From Macrostomum hystrix (taxonomy: Eukaryota; Platyhelminthes; Macrostomidae), in contig CATNEN010000001.1 of NCBI GenBank assembly GCA_950097015.1, positions 25,225,001 through 25,289,000 of the forward strand: a DNA stretch of 64,000 nt, given 5' to 3'. The number at the start of each line of letters is the position of its first letter. Position 1 is the first letter of the stretch. This document shows, in pieces, positions 55,520-64,000 of the stretch. The translations under genes and the position numbers were made by a program. The notes below the pieces were generated by a model. It ran no database searches, had not been told where the DNA came from, and saw nothing but the letters and a program-made list of their open reading frames with translations.

Positions 55520-56893
55520 GCCTATCTCTCCCCTGTCTTATCTCTCCCCTGTCTCATCTCTCATTTGTCTCATCTCTTTTTTCGGAAGAGATGTCTTAAA
55601 ATAAACTTAAAATCCTTTCTATACGCAGATTCTGCTTTTTTTGTCAAAATTTTTTGTCGATTTCTCCCCTGTCTCATCTCTCCCATGTCTCATCTCTCCC
55701 CTGTCTCATCTCTCCCATGTCTCATCTCTCCCCTGTCTCATCTCTCCCCTGTCTCATCTCTTCCCTGTCTCATCTATCGCCTGCCTCATCTCTTCCCTGT
55801 CTCATCTCTCCCATGTATCATCTCTCCCCTGTCTCATCTCTCCCATGTATCATCTCTCCCCTGTCTCATCTCTCCCATGTCTCATCTCTCCCCTGTCTCA
55901 TCTCTCCCTTGTCTCATCTCTCGCCTGCCTCATCTCTTCCCTGTCTCATCTATCGCCTGCCTCATCTCTCCCCTGTCTCATCTCTCCCCTGTCTCATCTC
56001 TCCGGTGTCTCATCTCTTCCGTGTATAATCTTTCCCCTGTCTCATCTCTCCCCTGTCTCATCTCTCCCCTGTCTCATCTCTCCCATGTCTCATCTCTCCC
56101 CTGTCTTATCTCTCCCTTGTCTCATCTCTCCCATGTCTCATCTCTCCCCTGTCTCATCTCTTCCCTGTCTCATCTATCACCTGCCTCATCTCTCCCCTGT
56201 CTCATCTCTCCCATGTCTCATCTCTCCCCTGTCTCATCTCTCCCATGTCTCATCTCTCCCCTGTCTCATCTCTCCCCTGTCTCATCTCTTCCCTGTCTCA
56301 TCTATCGCCTGCCTCATCTCTTCCCTGTCTCATCTCTCCCATGTATCATCTCTCCCCTGTCTCATCTCTCCCATGTATCATCTCTCCCCTGTCTCATCTC
56401 TCCCATGTCTCATCTCTCCCCTGTCTCATCTCTCCCTTGTCTCATCTCTCGCCTGCCTCATCTCTTCCCTGTCTCATCTATCGCCTGCCTCATCTCTCCC
56501 CTGTCTCATCTCTCCCCTGTCTCATCTCTCCGGTGTCTCATCTCTTCCGTGTATAATCTTTCCCCTGTCTCATCTCTCCCCTGTCTCATCTCTCCCCTGT
56601 CTCATCTCTCCCATGTCTCATCTCTCCCCTGTCTTATCTCTCCCTTGTCTCATCTCTCCCATGTCTCATCTCTCCCCTGTCTCATCTCTTCCCTGTCTCA
56701 TCTATCACCTGCCTCATCTCTTCCCTGTCTCATCTCTCCCATGTCTCATCTCTCCCCTGTCTCATCTCTCCCATGTCTCATCTCTCCCCTGTCTTATCTC
56801 TCCCCTGTCTCATCTCTCCCATGTCTCATCTCTCCCCTGTCTCATCTCTCCCCTGTCTCATCTCTCCCATGTCTCATCTCTCCCCTGTCTCCC
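55520..56893 (+). repeat. 16-bp minisatellite, block 1
   Basis: TCATCTCTCCCCTGTC units with variants CCATGTC, TATCGCCTGCC and TTCCCTGTC. A 528-bp block (33 units) is repeated inside it (ATGTATCA markers at 55813 and 56341). Produces spurious ORFs of more than 400 codons in several plus frames. Confidence 0.95.
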
Positions 56894-56895
56894 AT

Positions 56896-58790
56896 GAATC
56901 GTACAAGGAAACGTATCTAGAATCGTAACAAGAACGTAGCCAGAATCGTACCAGGAAACGTAGCTAGAATCGTACAACGAAACGTAGCTAGAATCGTACA
57001 AGGAAACGTATCTAGAATCGTAACAAGAACGTAGCTAGAATCGTACCAGGAAACGTAGCTAGAATCGTACAAGGAAACGTATCTAGAATCGTAACAAGAA
57101 CGTAGTTAGAATCGTACCAGGAAACGTAGCTAGAAATCGTACAAGGAAACGTAGTCGTAGCTGGAATAGTAGTCGTTCGAGAAGCTTTTGAGTCGTCCAT
57201 GAATCGTTGGAGTCGCTAAAGAAACTTTTAAGTCGTTAGAAAAAATGGTTGAGTAGCAAACAAGTGGTCTTGAACAACTCTGTATAAGACCGCTTGCCAC
57301 GGTTCAGTTTTCAGCATTAAGAATTGTTTTAATTTTGTCTATAAGATACAGTCATTACTGTTCTGATTCTACAAAAATATTGCCTCCAAATTTCACAGGT
57401 GCGACCGTCTGACCGATCCAAGCCCCTAGCCACCGATGTGAAGCCGGCCACTAACAGTCCATTGTGGAACTATGTTGCTGAGGCATCTCTTTGATAATTC
57501 ATTGTTTACTTATCCGGATAAGGCCTGCCTGCTAACATTCAAGGTATGGAATACCTATATACCTACCTATATGGAATGCCTATCTCTCCCCTGTCTTATC
57601 TCTCCCCTGTCTCATCTCTCATTTGTCTCATCTCTTTTTTCGGAAGAGATGTCTTAAAATAAACTTAAAATCCTTTCTATACGCAGATTCTGCTTTTTTT
57701 GTCAAAATTTTTTGTCGATTTCTCCCCTGTCTCATCTCTCCCATGTCTCATCTCTCCCCTGTCTCATCTCTCCCATGTCTCATCTCTCCCCTGTCTCATC
57801 TCTCCCCTGTCTCATCTCTCCCCTGTCTCATCTCTCCCATGTCTCATCTCTCCCCTGTCTCATCTCTCCCCTGTCTCATCTCTCCCCTGTCTCATCTCTC
57901 CCATGTCTCATCTCTCCCCTGTCTCATCTCTCCCTTGTCTCATCTCTCCCTTGTCTCATCTCTCCCCTGTCTCATCTCTTCCCTGTCTCATCTCTCCCAT
58001 GTATCATCTCTCCCCTGTCTCATCTCTCCCATGTCTCATCTCTCCCCTGTCTCATCTCTCCCTTGTCTCATCTCTCCCTTGTCTCATCTCTCCCCTGTCT
58101 CATCTCTCCCCTGTCTCATCTCTTCCCTGTCTCATCTATCGCCTGCCTCATCTCTTCCCTGTCTCATCTCTCCCATGTATCATCTCTCCCCTGTCTCATC
58201 TCTCCCATGTATCATCTCTCCCCTGTCTCATCTCTCCCATGTCTCATCTCTCCCCTGTCTCATCTCTCCCTTGTCTCATCTCTCGCCTGCCTCATCTCTT
58301 CCCTGTCTCATCTATCGCCTGCCTCATCTCTCCCCTGTCTCATCTCTCCCCTGTCTCATCTCTCCGGTGTCTCATCTCTTCCGTGTATAATCTTTCCCCT
58401 GTCTCATCTCTCCCCTGTCTCATCTCTCCCCTGTCTCATCTCTCCCATGTCTCATCTCTCCCCTGTCTTATCTCTCCCTTGTCTCATCTCTCCCATGTCT
58501 CATCTCTCCCCTGTCTCATCTCTTCCCTGTCTCATCTATCACCTGCCTCATCTCTTCCCTGTCTCATCTCTCCCATGTCTCATCTCTCCCCTGTCTCATC
58601 TCTCCCATGTCTCATCTCTCCCCTGTCTTATCTCTCCCCTGTCTCATCTCTCCCATGTCTCATCTCTCCCCTGTCTCATCTCTCCCCTGTCTCATCTCTC
58701 CCATGTCTCATCTCTCCCCTGTCTCATCTCTTCCCAGTCTCATCTCTCCCATGTCTCATCTCTTCCCAGTCTCATATCTTTTTTTGGAAG
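56896..58790 (+). repeat. Segmental tandem duplication, copy 2
   Basis: Repeats 24-bp array units, the unique block with the exon-like sequence (57399-57543) and the 16-bp array (57578-58790). The array part differs in unit order from copy 1, showing change after the duplication. Confidence 0.92.
57399..57543 (+). other. Exon-like block in the duplicated segment, copy 2
   Basis: Identical, as far as can be read, to 55341-55485, including the frame change between its two coding-like halves. Confidence 0.3.
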
Positions 58791-59013
58791 AGATGTCTCA
58801 GAATATACTCAAAATCCTTTCCATACGCATATTATGCTTTTTGCTCGGCAAAAATGTTTGTCTATCAAAAACAGTGGCCCGGATGTGTTGCAGTTACTGA
58901 AATCCCACATTACATTATCGATTTGCCACAGTATGGTTACTTGATTACAAATATTCACACTTCGAAAGAACGATGAGTTTATCATTTAGCTATCTACTCA
59001 GCTCGTGATAAGG

Positions 59014-59026
59014 TTTATTTTTTATT
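59014..59026 (-). terminator. Poly(A) signals of the 6PGL-domain gene
   Basis: Two minus-strand AATAAA hexamers (59026-59021 and 59019-59014), about 100 nt past the stop codon. Confidence 0.6.
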
Positions 59027-59125
59027 CATATGCACTGCCACCAACCATAGAAATTGTAGATTGTAAAAATCTCACAGTGTCTCACAGCCTACCTCTCACA
59101 GTGTCTCATGTATACTCATGTGTAC

Positions 59126-61309
59126 TCAGCGGAACACCAAGCCTGAGCAGTTCAACGCCTTGTCAATCCACAGCCTGGCACGGTCTTTGCCAACCAGACG
59201 GAGCAAACGGAAATAGACGGGCTTCTCGACGTTCAAGGATGTACTGGCGATGCTGTCAAGCGCGGCCTGCTTCGCCGCTCCGGTCAGCAAGAAGGCAACT
59301 TCATTGGAGCGAGCAATTTCACTGGCCGCCAGGCTGACACGGAGCTGCGGTGCCTGCGGAGAAGAAGTGAATCGCGCCGACTGGCTGAGACAATCGGTTG
59401 ACAATGACAAACTGCAGTCGATTCCGCTCAAGTCCCGATCAGTAAACAGTGACGCTGCGTGGCCGTCAGCTCCGACGCCGAGGACGACAAAGTCGAAGCC
59501 GCTGCGGTCTCGCAGCCACAGGTTGACCTCGCTGGAGTAAGCAGCGGAGGCAGCCCTGCAGTCGGCAGCATCTTCGCTGGCAGGTCGGGGGAAATGCAGC
59601 CGACTGACTGGCAGCCTCGCAGCCGCAGGCAGCAGGTGCAGGAAGTACCGATCGATTACAGCGGAGTTTAGGCTGGAGCTCTTCAGCTTAGCAGCGTCCG
59701 GATCTGATGGATGCAGCGAAATTATTCTGTGAAATATTGGATGGCTTCTAGTTTGAATGAACCTTGAGCACACACGTAAACAGGTTTGAGTGAGTGCATG
59801 AGTACGGTATACGATTGTGTGCTCAGAAGTTAGTGGAATCAGCAGAATTGCCTCCTCGCTGGCTGCGGGTCTACAGTCACTAATATTTTGACCCAAATTT
59901 CTAACTGCAGCTGACTACATGAAAGCAATAGAGAATTTAGTGTTTTGCTTAACAATAGAGGGACCACAGGGATATTTGAAATACCAACATTTAATTAGTT
60001 GTCCTTATCATCAGGGTCTTCGACAAGAATCGTTGAATATCCCGACGATGCTCTAGTGTTCATCGTAAAGGGCGGAAAATTTAGATCCAGATGGTGGACT
60101 TTCACGAAAATCGGTCATTCGGTTTGGGAGCAGCAGTGAAGCACGTAGTGTGAATTTGACATACCCCGTGTTCTACTGTTAAGGACTTAAATGGCTTCTG
60201 AGATTAGAACTCGTGACGTCTCTCTATCTATTTGCAGGGGGCCCGGGGCACTTGTCGCACAAGCGACGGAGCGGCACGCCCCCAGACCGGCGAACTAGGC
60301 GCTTAAGCGCCCATTGCGCCGCTTCCCCTGAGCAGGCACCACACACAACAGCACAGACCAGCCGGGGAGGGCAGGAGGCACCCAGAATAGGCAGCAGTGT
60401 CCCCCACCCCAGCCCCGCACGCACAGAGCAGACCAAGCCGGGGCGGAAGGCTGATAAGAAATCAGTCCTCAGGGGGGGGCCGGGTGATGAGTGTACACTT
60501 ATCCAATCGCGCTGACGGAAGTCCAGAAAGCGCGCGGCGGTGTACACCCGCCCTCCAGCCACTCCCCGCAAGGTCTCACGCCCCAGCTCCAACGCACACA
60601 ACTCACGCAACGCAGAACAGGCACACAGAAGGTAGGAGCGAAGCTATTATTTCAAGCTTTGATTGCACGAAATATGGTGCACCTCCGCCGGTTGCTACTG
60701 TCCAAACCCCCCAACAAGTCCCGAAATTAATCGTGACTTGAAGGGTGAATCGAACTAGCGTCCTTTGGAGTGCGAGGCAGCGACGTTAGCCTCTGACCCA
60801 CTCGCCCCAACTCGTGACGTCTACCTCTGGGCTAATCGAATGGAGAAGTCAGACTCACCATCCAGGACACATCTCTCATCAGTCAGCCAGATGTGCACAA
60901 TGTGGCCAATAGCGTCCGCAAGGCTTCCATCGTCTCGAGCCATTGTGGCCAGCGACTGCATCAGAAGCTGCGCCGATTGGCCACCGGGCAGGGCCAGGTG
61001 AAAGTCGGGGTGCTCATCGCCGTGAGAGCCCGCAGCTGCTTTGATTTTCAAAGCGATTCGTTCAGCCAACTGACTCGATAAGGACTGAGGAGTGCCGCTG
61101 TGAATCAGGAAGGAGCAGTCTTCCAGTCCATCGCACAATGTCCGGTCGAAGCGAACCCGCCTCGGAGACGCTGATCCTCTGGCACTTGTTGTCGCGTGTG
61201 CACCAGCAGCGGCGCTGGACACCGTGACTTTCGGCTCCGCCGACCAGTCAAGACGACCCAGACGATCAACGGTGAAGTCTGGCAGCCAGTTGGGCTGGTA
61301 AACACGAAA
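59126..61309 (-). CDS. 6-phosphogluconolactonase domain, probably C-terminal part of H6PD-like protein (partial)
   Basis: Hydrolyses 6-phosphogluconolactone in the oxidative pentose phosphate pathway. Exons (minus): 61309-60859 and 59703-59126; the 5' part is not found. The join CVLD-DPDAAKL is in phase 1 with donor GTGAGT and acceptor CCATCAG. Family motifs: FHLALPGGQSAQLL (phosphate loop), HIWLTDERCV, FDFVVLGVGADGHAASLF (usual GMGPDGHTASLF) and VAFLLTGAAKQAAL. HLALxGGxS...HLWLxDERCV is closest to the lactonase half of the ER bifunctional enzyme H6PD. The exon opens in mid-protein (FRVYQPNWLPDFTVD after acceptor CCCACAG), so a longer N-terminal part must exist, consistent with the fusion. 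The glucose-6-phosphate dehydrogenase half is not visible in 61.3-64.0 kb and may lie outside. A solo lactonase with an N-terminal extension is the alternative. Confidence 0.85.
59757..59880 (+). mobile_element. SINE family A fragment
   Basis: About 125 bp matching the 3' half of family A (GTACGGTATACGATTGTGTG...CTCGCTGGCTGCGGGTCTA), in the 6PGL intron beside the exon acceptor. Confidence 0.75.
60222..60808 (-). mobile_element. tRNA-derived SINE, family B, copy 2, with 14-bp TSD
   Basis: About 587 bp, nearly identical to the copy at 43.4 kb. Perfect target duplication AACTCGTGACGTCT at 60208-60221 and 60809-60822. It lies in the 6PGL intron in the same orientation as the gene; the donor of the upstream exon is only about 50 bp away. 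Confidence 0.92.
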
Positions 61310-61436
61310 CTGTGGGACAGGGTTGAGTTTTTTTTCAGGGAAACCTTCAGTCTAAATTAATAAATTAATGTTTAATTAGTGTAATACTGGCCTTATAATT
61401 TACAAAATAATTAAAGCTACTAAACATTAATACTTT

Positions 61437-61690
61437 AATTTTGGGCGCAGCCGCGGAGAGAAGACTTGGAGGCTTGTCGTGCAATCTTCGCCCTTGAGAG
61501 CAAACCTCCAAGAAAAAGTGAAAGTGTACACTGCCTGATGATGAGAAAGTCAGGGAGATGTACACACCTGTGTGAGCGTCTGCTTGCTCTGCTTTCTCCT
61601 TGGAACACACACGCACACACGCACATTGCTCCTCCCAATGTGGCCTCGCCGCAGAATCGAGCTCAGGGACCTTGGTGCAAGAGGCGAACG
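61437..61690. mobile_element. Rearranged SINE family A copy with inverted head
   Basis: 61437-61600 carries the body on the plus strand (GGGCGCAGCCGCGGAGAGAA...CACACCTGTGTGAGCG). 61605-61690 carries the 5' head on the minus strand (box B GCTCGATTC, CACCAAGGTCCCTGAG). Such head inversion is like the twin-priming products seen with LINE machinery. Confidence 0.75.
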
Positions 61691-61746
61691 AATTAGTATC
61701 TATCTACGAGTAGTCTGTAAGGTACGTGTAGAGAAGTAGGTAGGGT

Positions 61747-62913
61747 AGACGCGGCCACAGATAATATACAACTAGATTGGTCACTCAGTTAATTTTATCT
61801 CACACTACTCTTAGGACCAGCCATCAGTAGCAAAAATAGCCAAAAAAAAATCAAGTTTGCAAATTTGTAAAATAGTCTTTTGATAGCAAGAAACTTGATA
61901 TGCATGAGCACACTATGCATTTATTTCTGACATCAATGTATATTGTATTATTCGAATCGCTGTAAGCTCTAAATCCAGCTCAAGAATTCCTTTCCATCGA
62001 GTAGCCACCGCGTCATCGGCTGGGAATCTGTGCATTCGCACTGGAGTTCTGGTATCGCCAGTGTATGCTTGAGCTGTATTTGTGCAAGTGGCTGCATAAC
62101 ACATTTTTTGAACTGAATGTAAAATTTTGCGTCGCCATGGCCCAGGACAAAGGAAGGACAAGAAATTGGGCTTGGTCAAATACTCTTAAAACAATTAAGA
62201 GGAACGCAACGCTTATATTGAGATTGGTTCACAAGACGCATAGTGCTTGCACAACCATTCACCCTTCCCTCCCTCCCCTCAGTGCGGCTTCGTTGGCTTC
62301 TACATGTACGATGTACTAAAGTTAGGGTAGGGCAAATCTATGCTAGAGCTAGAGGGCTTTGGGCTTGCACTGTTTGTTGTACAGCCCTCGGCCTCCACCC
62401 ATCCACCCCTCCAAACTCCAACCCTTCAGTGCGCCCTTATTGGCTCCTACAAAAGAAGCAGGGCAAAGCTATGCAATAGCTGGAGGGCTTTGGGCTTGCA
62501 CTGTTTGTTGTACAGCCCTCGGCCTCCACCCATCCACCCCTCCAAACTCCAACCCTTCAGTGCGCCCTTATTGGCTCCTACAAAAGAAGCAGGGCAAAGC
62601 TATGCAATAGCTGGAGGGTTTGTACAGCCCTCGGCCTCCACCTTCACCCCTCCACAGTGCTATAGGCTAGCAAGAGGGTTGAAAGGGGAAGCGTGTTACT
62701 GGAAATTCAGGCTAGCGAAAACTTAGCTTAAAGTCAGGCATGTACATTGTATGTATGCTTGAAAACGTCATTCCCCTATTACATTTATTTTAGTCACTGA
62801 TATTTTTTGTTGTAATTTGCATTTACACTACCGTCCTAAGAGTAGTATCCATTTTGGACCCACAGCGAGATGGAGACTGACCAATCTAGTTATATATTAT
62901 CTGTGGACGTGGC
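61747..62913. repeat. Foldback element with long inverted ends
   Basis: 29 bp at 61755-61783 (CCACAGATAATATACAACTA...) match the reverse complement of 62878-62906 with one mismatch. A second 13-bp block CTACTCTTAGGAC (61805-61817) matches 62833-62845 in mirrored order, so the arms extend about 70-80 bp. The interior has a tandem repeat and no transposase. No target duplication identified. Confidence 0.65.
62340..62640 (+). repeat. About 126-bp tandem repeat, 2.5 copies
   Basis: Units contain GGGCTTTGGGCTTGCACTGT, TACAGCCCTCGGCCTCCACC and TATTGGCTCCTACAAAAGAA. The last copy is shortened. It lies inside the foldback element. Confidence 0.88.
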
Positions 62914-62981
62914 ATGAATCCCTAAACCCCAAATGCACAAGCCTTCACTGCAACCTTCGCACCGTGGCTGCTGCATCGCAG

Positions 62982-63687
62982 GCCATGAGCGACTGCTACC
63001 GCAGTGAGTTGAGTCAGTTCGGCATCCACGTGGCTGCCAGGTGACTTGTTGAGTTCTCCTACATCGGCTGCTTCGTTGACAACCCTGACAGAGCCTTGAA
63101 CGGACAGAGTTGCGTCAGCAGCATCGGTGGGCTCGAAGTCGTCGAAGCCAGCCACATTGACTCATCCAGCAACTCGCGCGAGTTCTGCAGCAGCGTCTGC
63201 TCACTGGGCGGCTTCCCCTACTTCAGTGTGCAAAACGGATCGAACTGCCTGTGCGGCAACTCATTCGGGTCGCATGGAAGAGCCGGTGAGAGTGACTGCA
63301 ACATGACGTGCACTGGAAACCCGCTGCAGAAGTGCGGATCAGTCTGGAGGAACTCTGTGTTCGCCCTCACCTATCCCAGAAAGTCGCCTTTCCATTCGTC
63401 ATAAAATCTAACGGCCCCCGAAACGTCTCAATTCACCTTCATTTTAGTGAAAAAACATTTTCAAGCCGGCGCCAAGGCCAGATAAGACTGTGGAAGCCAC
63501 TCAGCAGACATTCTGGACGGTCCCGGCCTTGGTCGAGCTCGAATGCCTGTTTCAGTGCGAGGCCAAGGCTGCCGACTGTCAGGCTGTGATCTTCTCAGGC
63601 CAGCAGCAGCTGTGCCACCTGCTCAGGTTCGCCTACCCGCCTGCCAACCTGAGCAGCTCAGCTGGAGACTACTACCTGCGTGGCTGA
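62982..63687 (+). CDS. WSC-domain secreted/surface protein, C-terminal part, with in-frame TGA (possible pseudogene)
   Basis: WSC domains are extracellular cysteine-rich modules thought to bind glycans. After an acceptor-like TGCATCGCAG the frame reads AMSDCYRSELSQFGIHVAAR, then TGA at 63042-63044, then in the same frame LVEFSYIGCFVDNPDRALNG, EFCSSVCSLGGFPYFSVQN, CLCGNSF, DCNMTCTGNPLQKCGS: the full WSC pattern. A second block (about 63465-63687) with LVELECLFQCEAKAADCQ and LCHLLRFAYPP resembles a PAN/apple segment and ends in a stop. Joining GCCAAG|G to the AGAAA|GTCGCC donor keeps frame but the donor is weak. One TGG-to-TGA change would explain the stop; 13 nt is too short for an intron. A poly(A) signal lies at 63847. 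The gene is either a recent pseudogene, contains a sequence error, or uses readthrough. Confidence 0.6.
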
Positions 63688-63846
63688 TCCCATTCGTGTG
63701 GAAAGCATAGAAACTCATGCCTAAAATTATGTGACACTTCTGTCAACTCAAAATGCTAAACATTGAGCACTGACATTGATGTTTAAAACAACCGTGTTAA
63801 GATAAAAAATGTTTGAAATCACTTGTTTTTTTTATTCAGCAACCAA

Positions 63847-63852
63847 AATAAA
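63847..63852 (+). terminator. Poly(A) signal AATAAA of the WSC gene
   Basis: 160 nt downstream of the stop at 63687. Confidence 0.5.
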
Positions 63853-63939
63853 CCAACGAGCGACAGTTTTGATATTCACGTTTCACGTCACTACCGGTAT
63901 GCTTACCGTCTGTCTTGTTTATTATTTACACTGTCTCTA

Positions 63940-64000
63940 GCAGACAACCAATGTCTCTGATCTCTCCAACCAATGTCTCTGATCTCTCCAACCAATGTCT
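63940..64000 (+). repeat. 22-bp minisatellite running off the window end
   Basis: At least 2.5 copies with core CCAACCAATGTCTCTGATCT; the array is cut by the window edge. Confidence 0.85.

Larger units (their letters stand above)
54838..56895 (+). repeat. Segmental tandem duplication, copy 1 (2,058-bp offset)
   Basis: The segment starts inside the 24-bp array, crosses about 360 bp of unique sequence (55140-55500), and ends in the 16-bp array. Copy 2 begins at 56896 in mid-array. The unique parts look identical between copies. Confidence 0.92.

Noticed and set aside
55565-58976. Several plus-strand ORFs of 250-450 aa rich in [11 protein letters not shown]
   Set aside because: All frames of the 16-bp array are open because 3 units make 16 codons without a stop.
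59750-59896. Extension of the 6PGL exon upstream of 59703
   Set aside because: The upstream frame runs through a SINE A fragment; the acceptor CCATCAG restores the conserved DERCV...DP spacing.

Overview
This is nuclear DNA of an invertebrate animal. Genes have spliceosomal introns with GT..AG borders. Seven protein genes can be modelled fully or in part: a GT31 glycosyltransferase, a USP6NL/RN-tre-like TBC RabGAP, inositol-pentakisphosphate 2-kinase (IPPK), a CREC-family Ca-binding protein with a C-terminal HDEL, a tropomyosin gene, a small secreted PAN/apple-like protein, and a 6-phosphogluconolactonase domain (probably the C-terminal part of an H6PD-type protein). A WSC-domain gene, possibly broken, lies near the right edge. 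The 284-residue tropomyosin, with its SERGRKVLE and AELTGY-type sequence, and the overall gene set suggest a lophotrochozoan/spiralian (a flatworm is plausible), but the species cannot be named from sequence alone.

Layout. 1-10.5 kb: GT31 gene (minus), a non-autonomous hAT-like element with a perfect 8-bp target duplication, a decayed P-element/THAP9-type transposase (minus), an unrecognised gene fragment (plus), then AT-rich intergenic DNA. 10.8-16.6 kb: the RabGAP gene (plus, 4 exons), with every intron occupied by minisatellites. 17-23 kb: a 5.7-kb array of 33-bp units. 24-27 kb: a hAT-like element with an internal minisatellite, and a 38-bp array. 27.5-38.1 kb: IPPK (plus, 9 exons, 595 aa), with arrays in most introns and the intronless HDEL gene nested antisense in intron 4. 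38-42 kb: intergenic arrays. 42.3-51.1 kb: tropomyosin (minus). 52.5-52.8 kb: the PAN-like gene (minus). 53.7-58.8 kb: 24-bp and 16-bp arrays inside a 2,058-bp tandem duplication. 59.1-61.3 kb: the 6PGL-domain gene (minus). 61.7-62.9 kb: a foldback repeat. 63-63.7 kb: the WSC gene (plus).

The most striking result is the tropomyosin gene. It carries two complete, interleaved sets of exons for the C-terminal two thirds of the protein, plus two alternative starts. All exon lengths and phases close exactly: 284 aa for the long form and 252 aa for the short form. The two sets have fused neighbouring exons at complementary positions, so exons 4 to 7 cannot be mixed between sets in frame; exons 8 and 9 can.

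Repeats dominate the window: more than 20 tandem arrays (unit 16-126 bp), two tRNA-derived SINE families (one with two near-identical full copies, each with a perfect 14-15-bp target duplication), and several inverted-repeat elements. Many very long ORFs here are products of arrays whose unit is, or cycles through, a multiple of three; they are not listed as genes. Exon borders were placed by eye from splice motifs, phase and protein family conservation, without transcript data.
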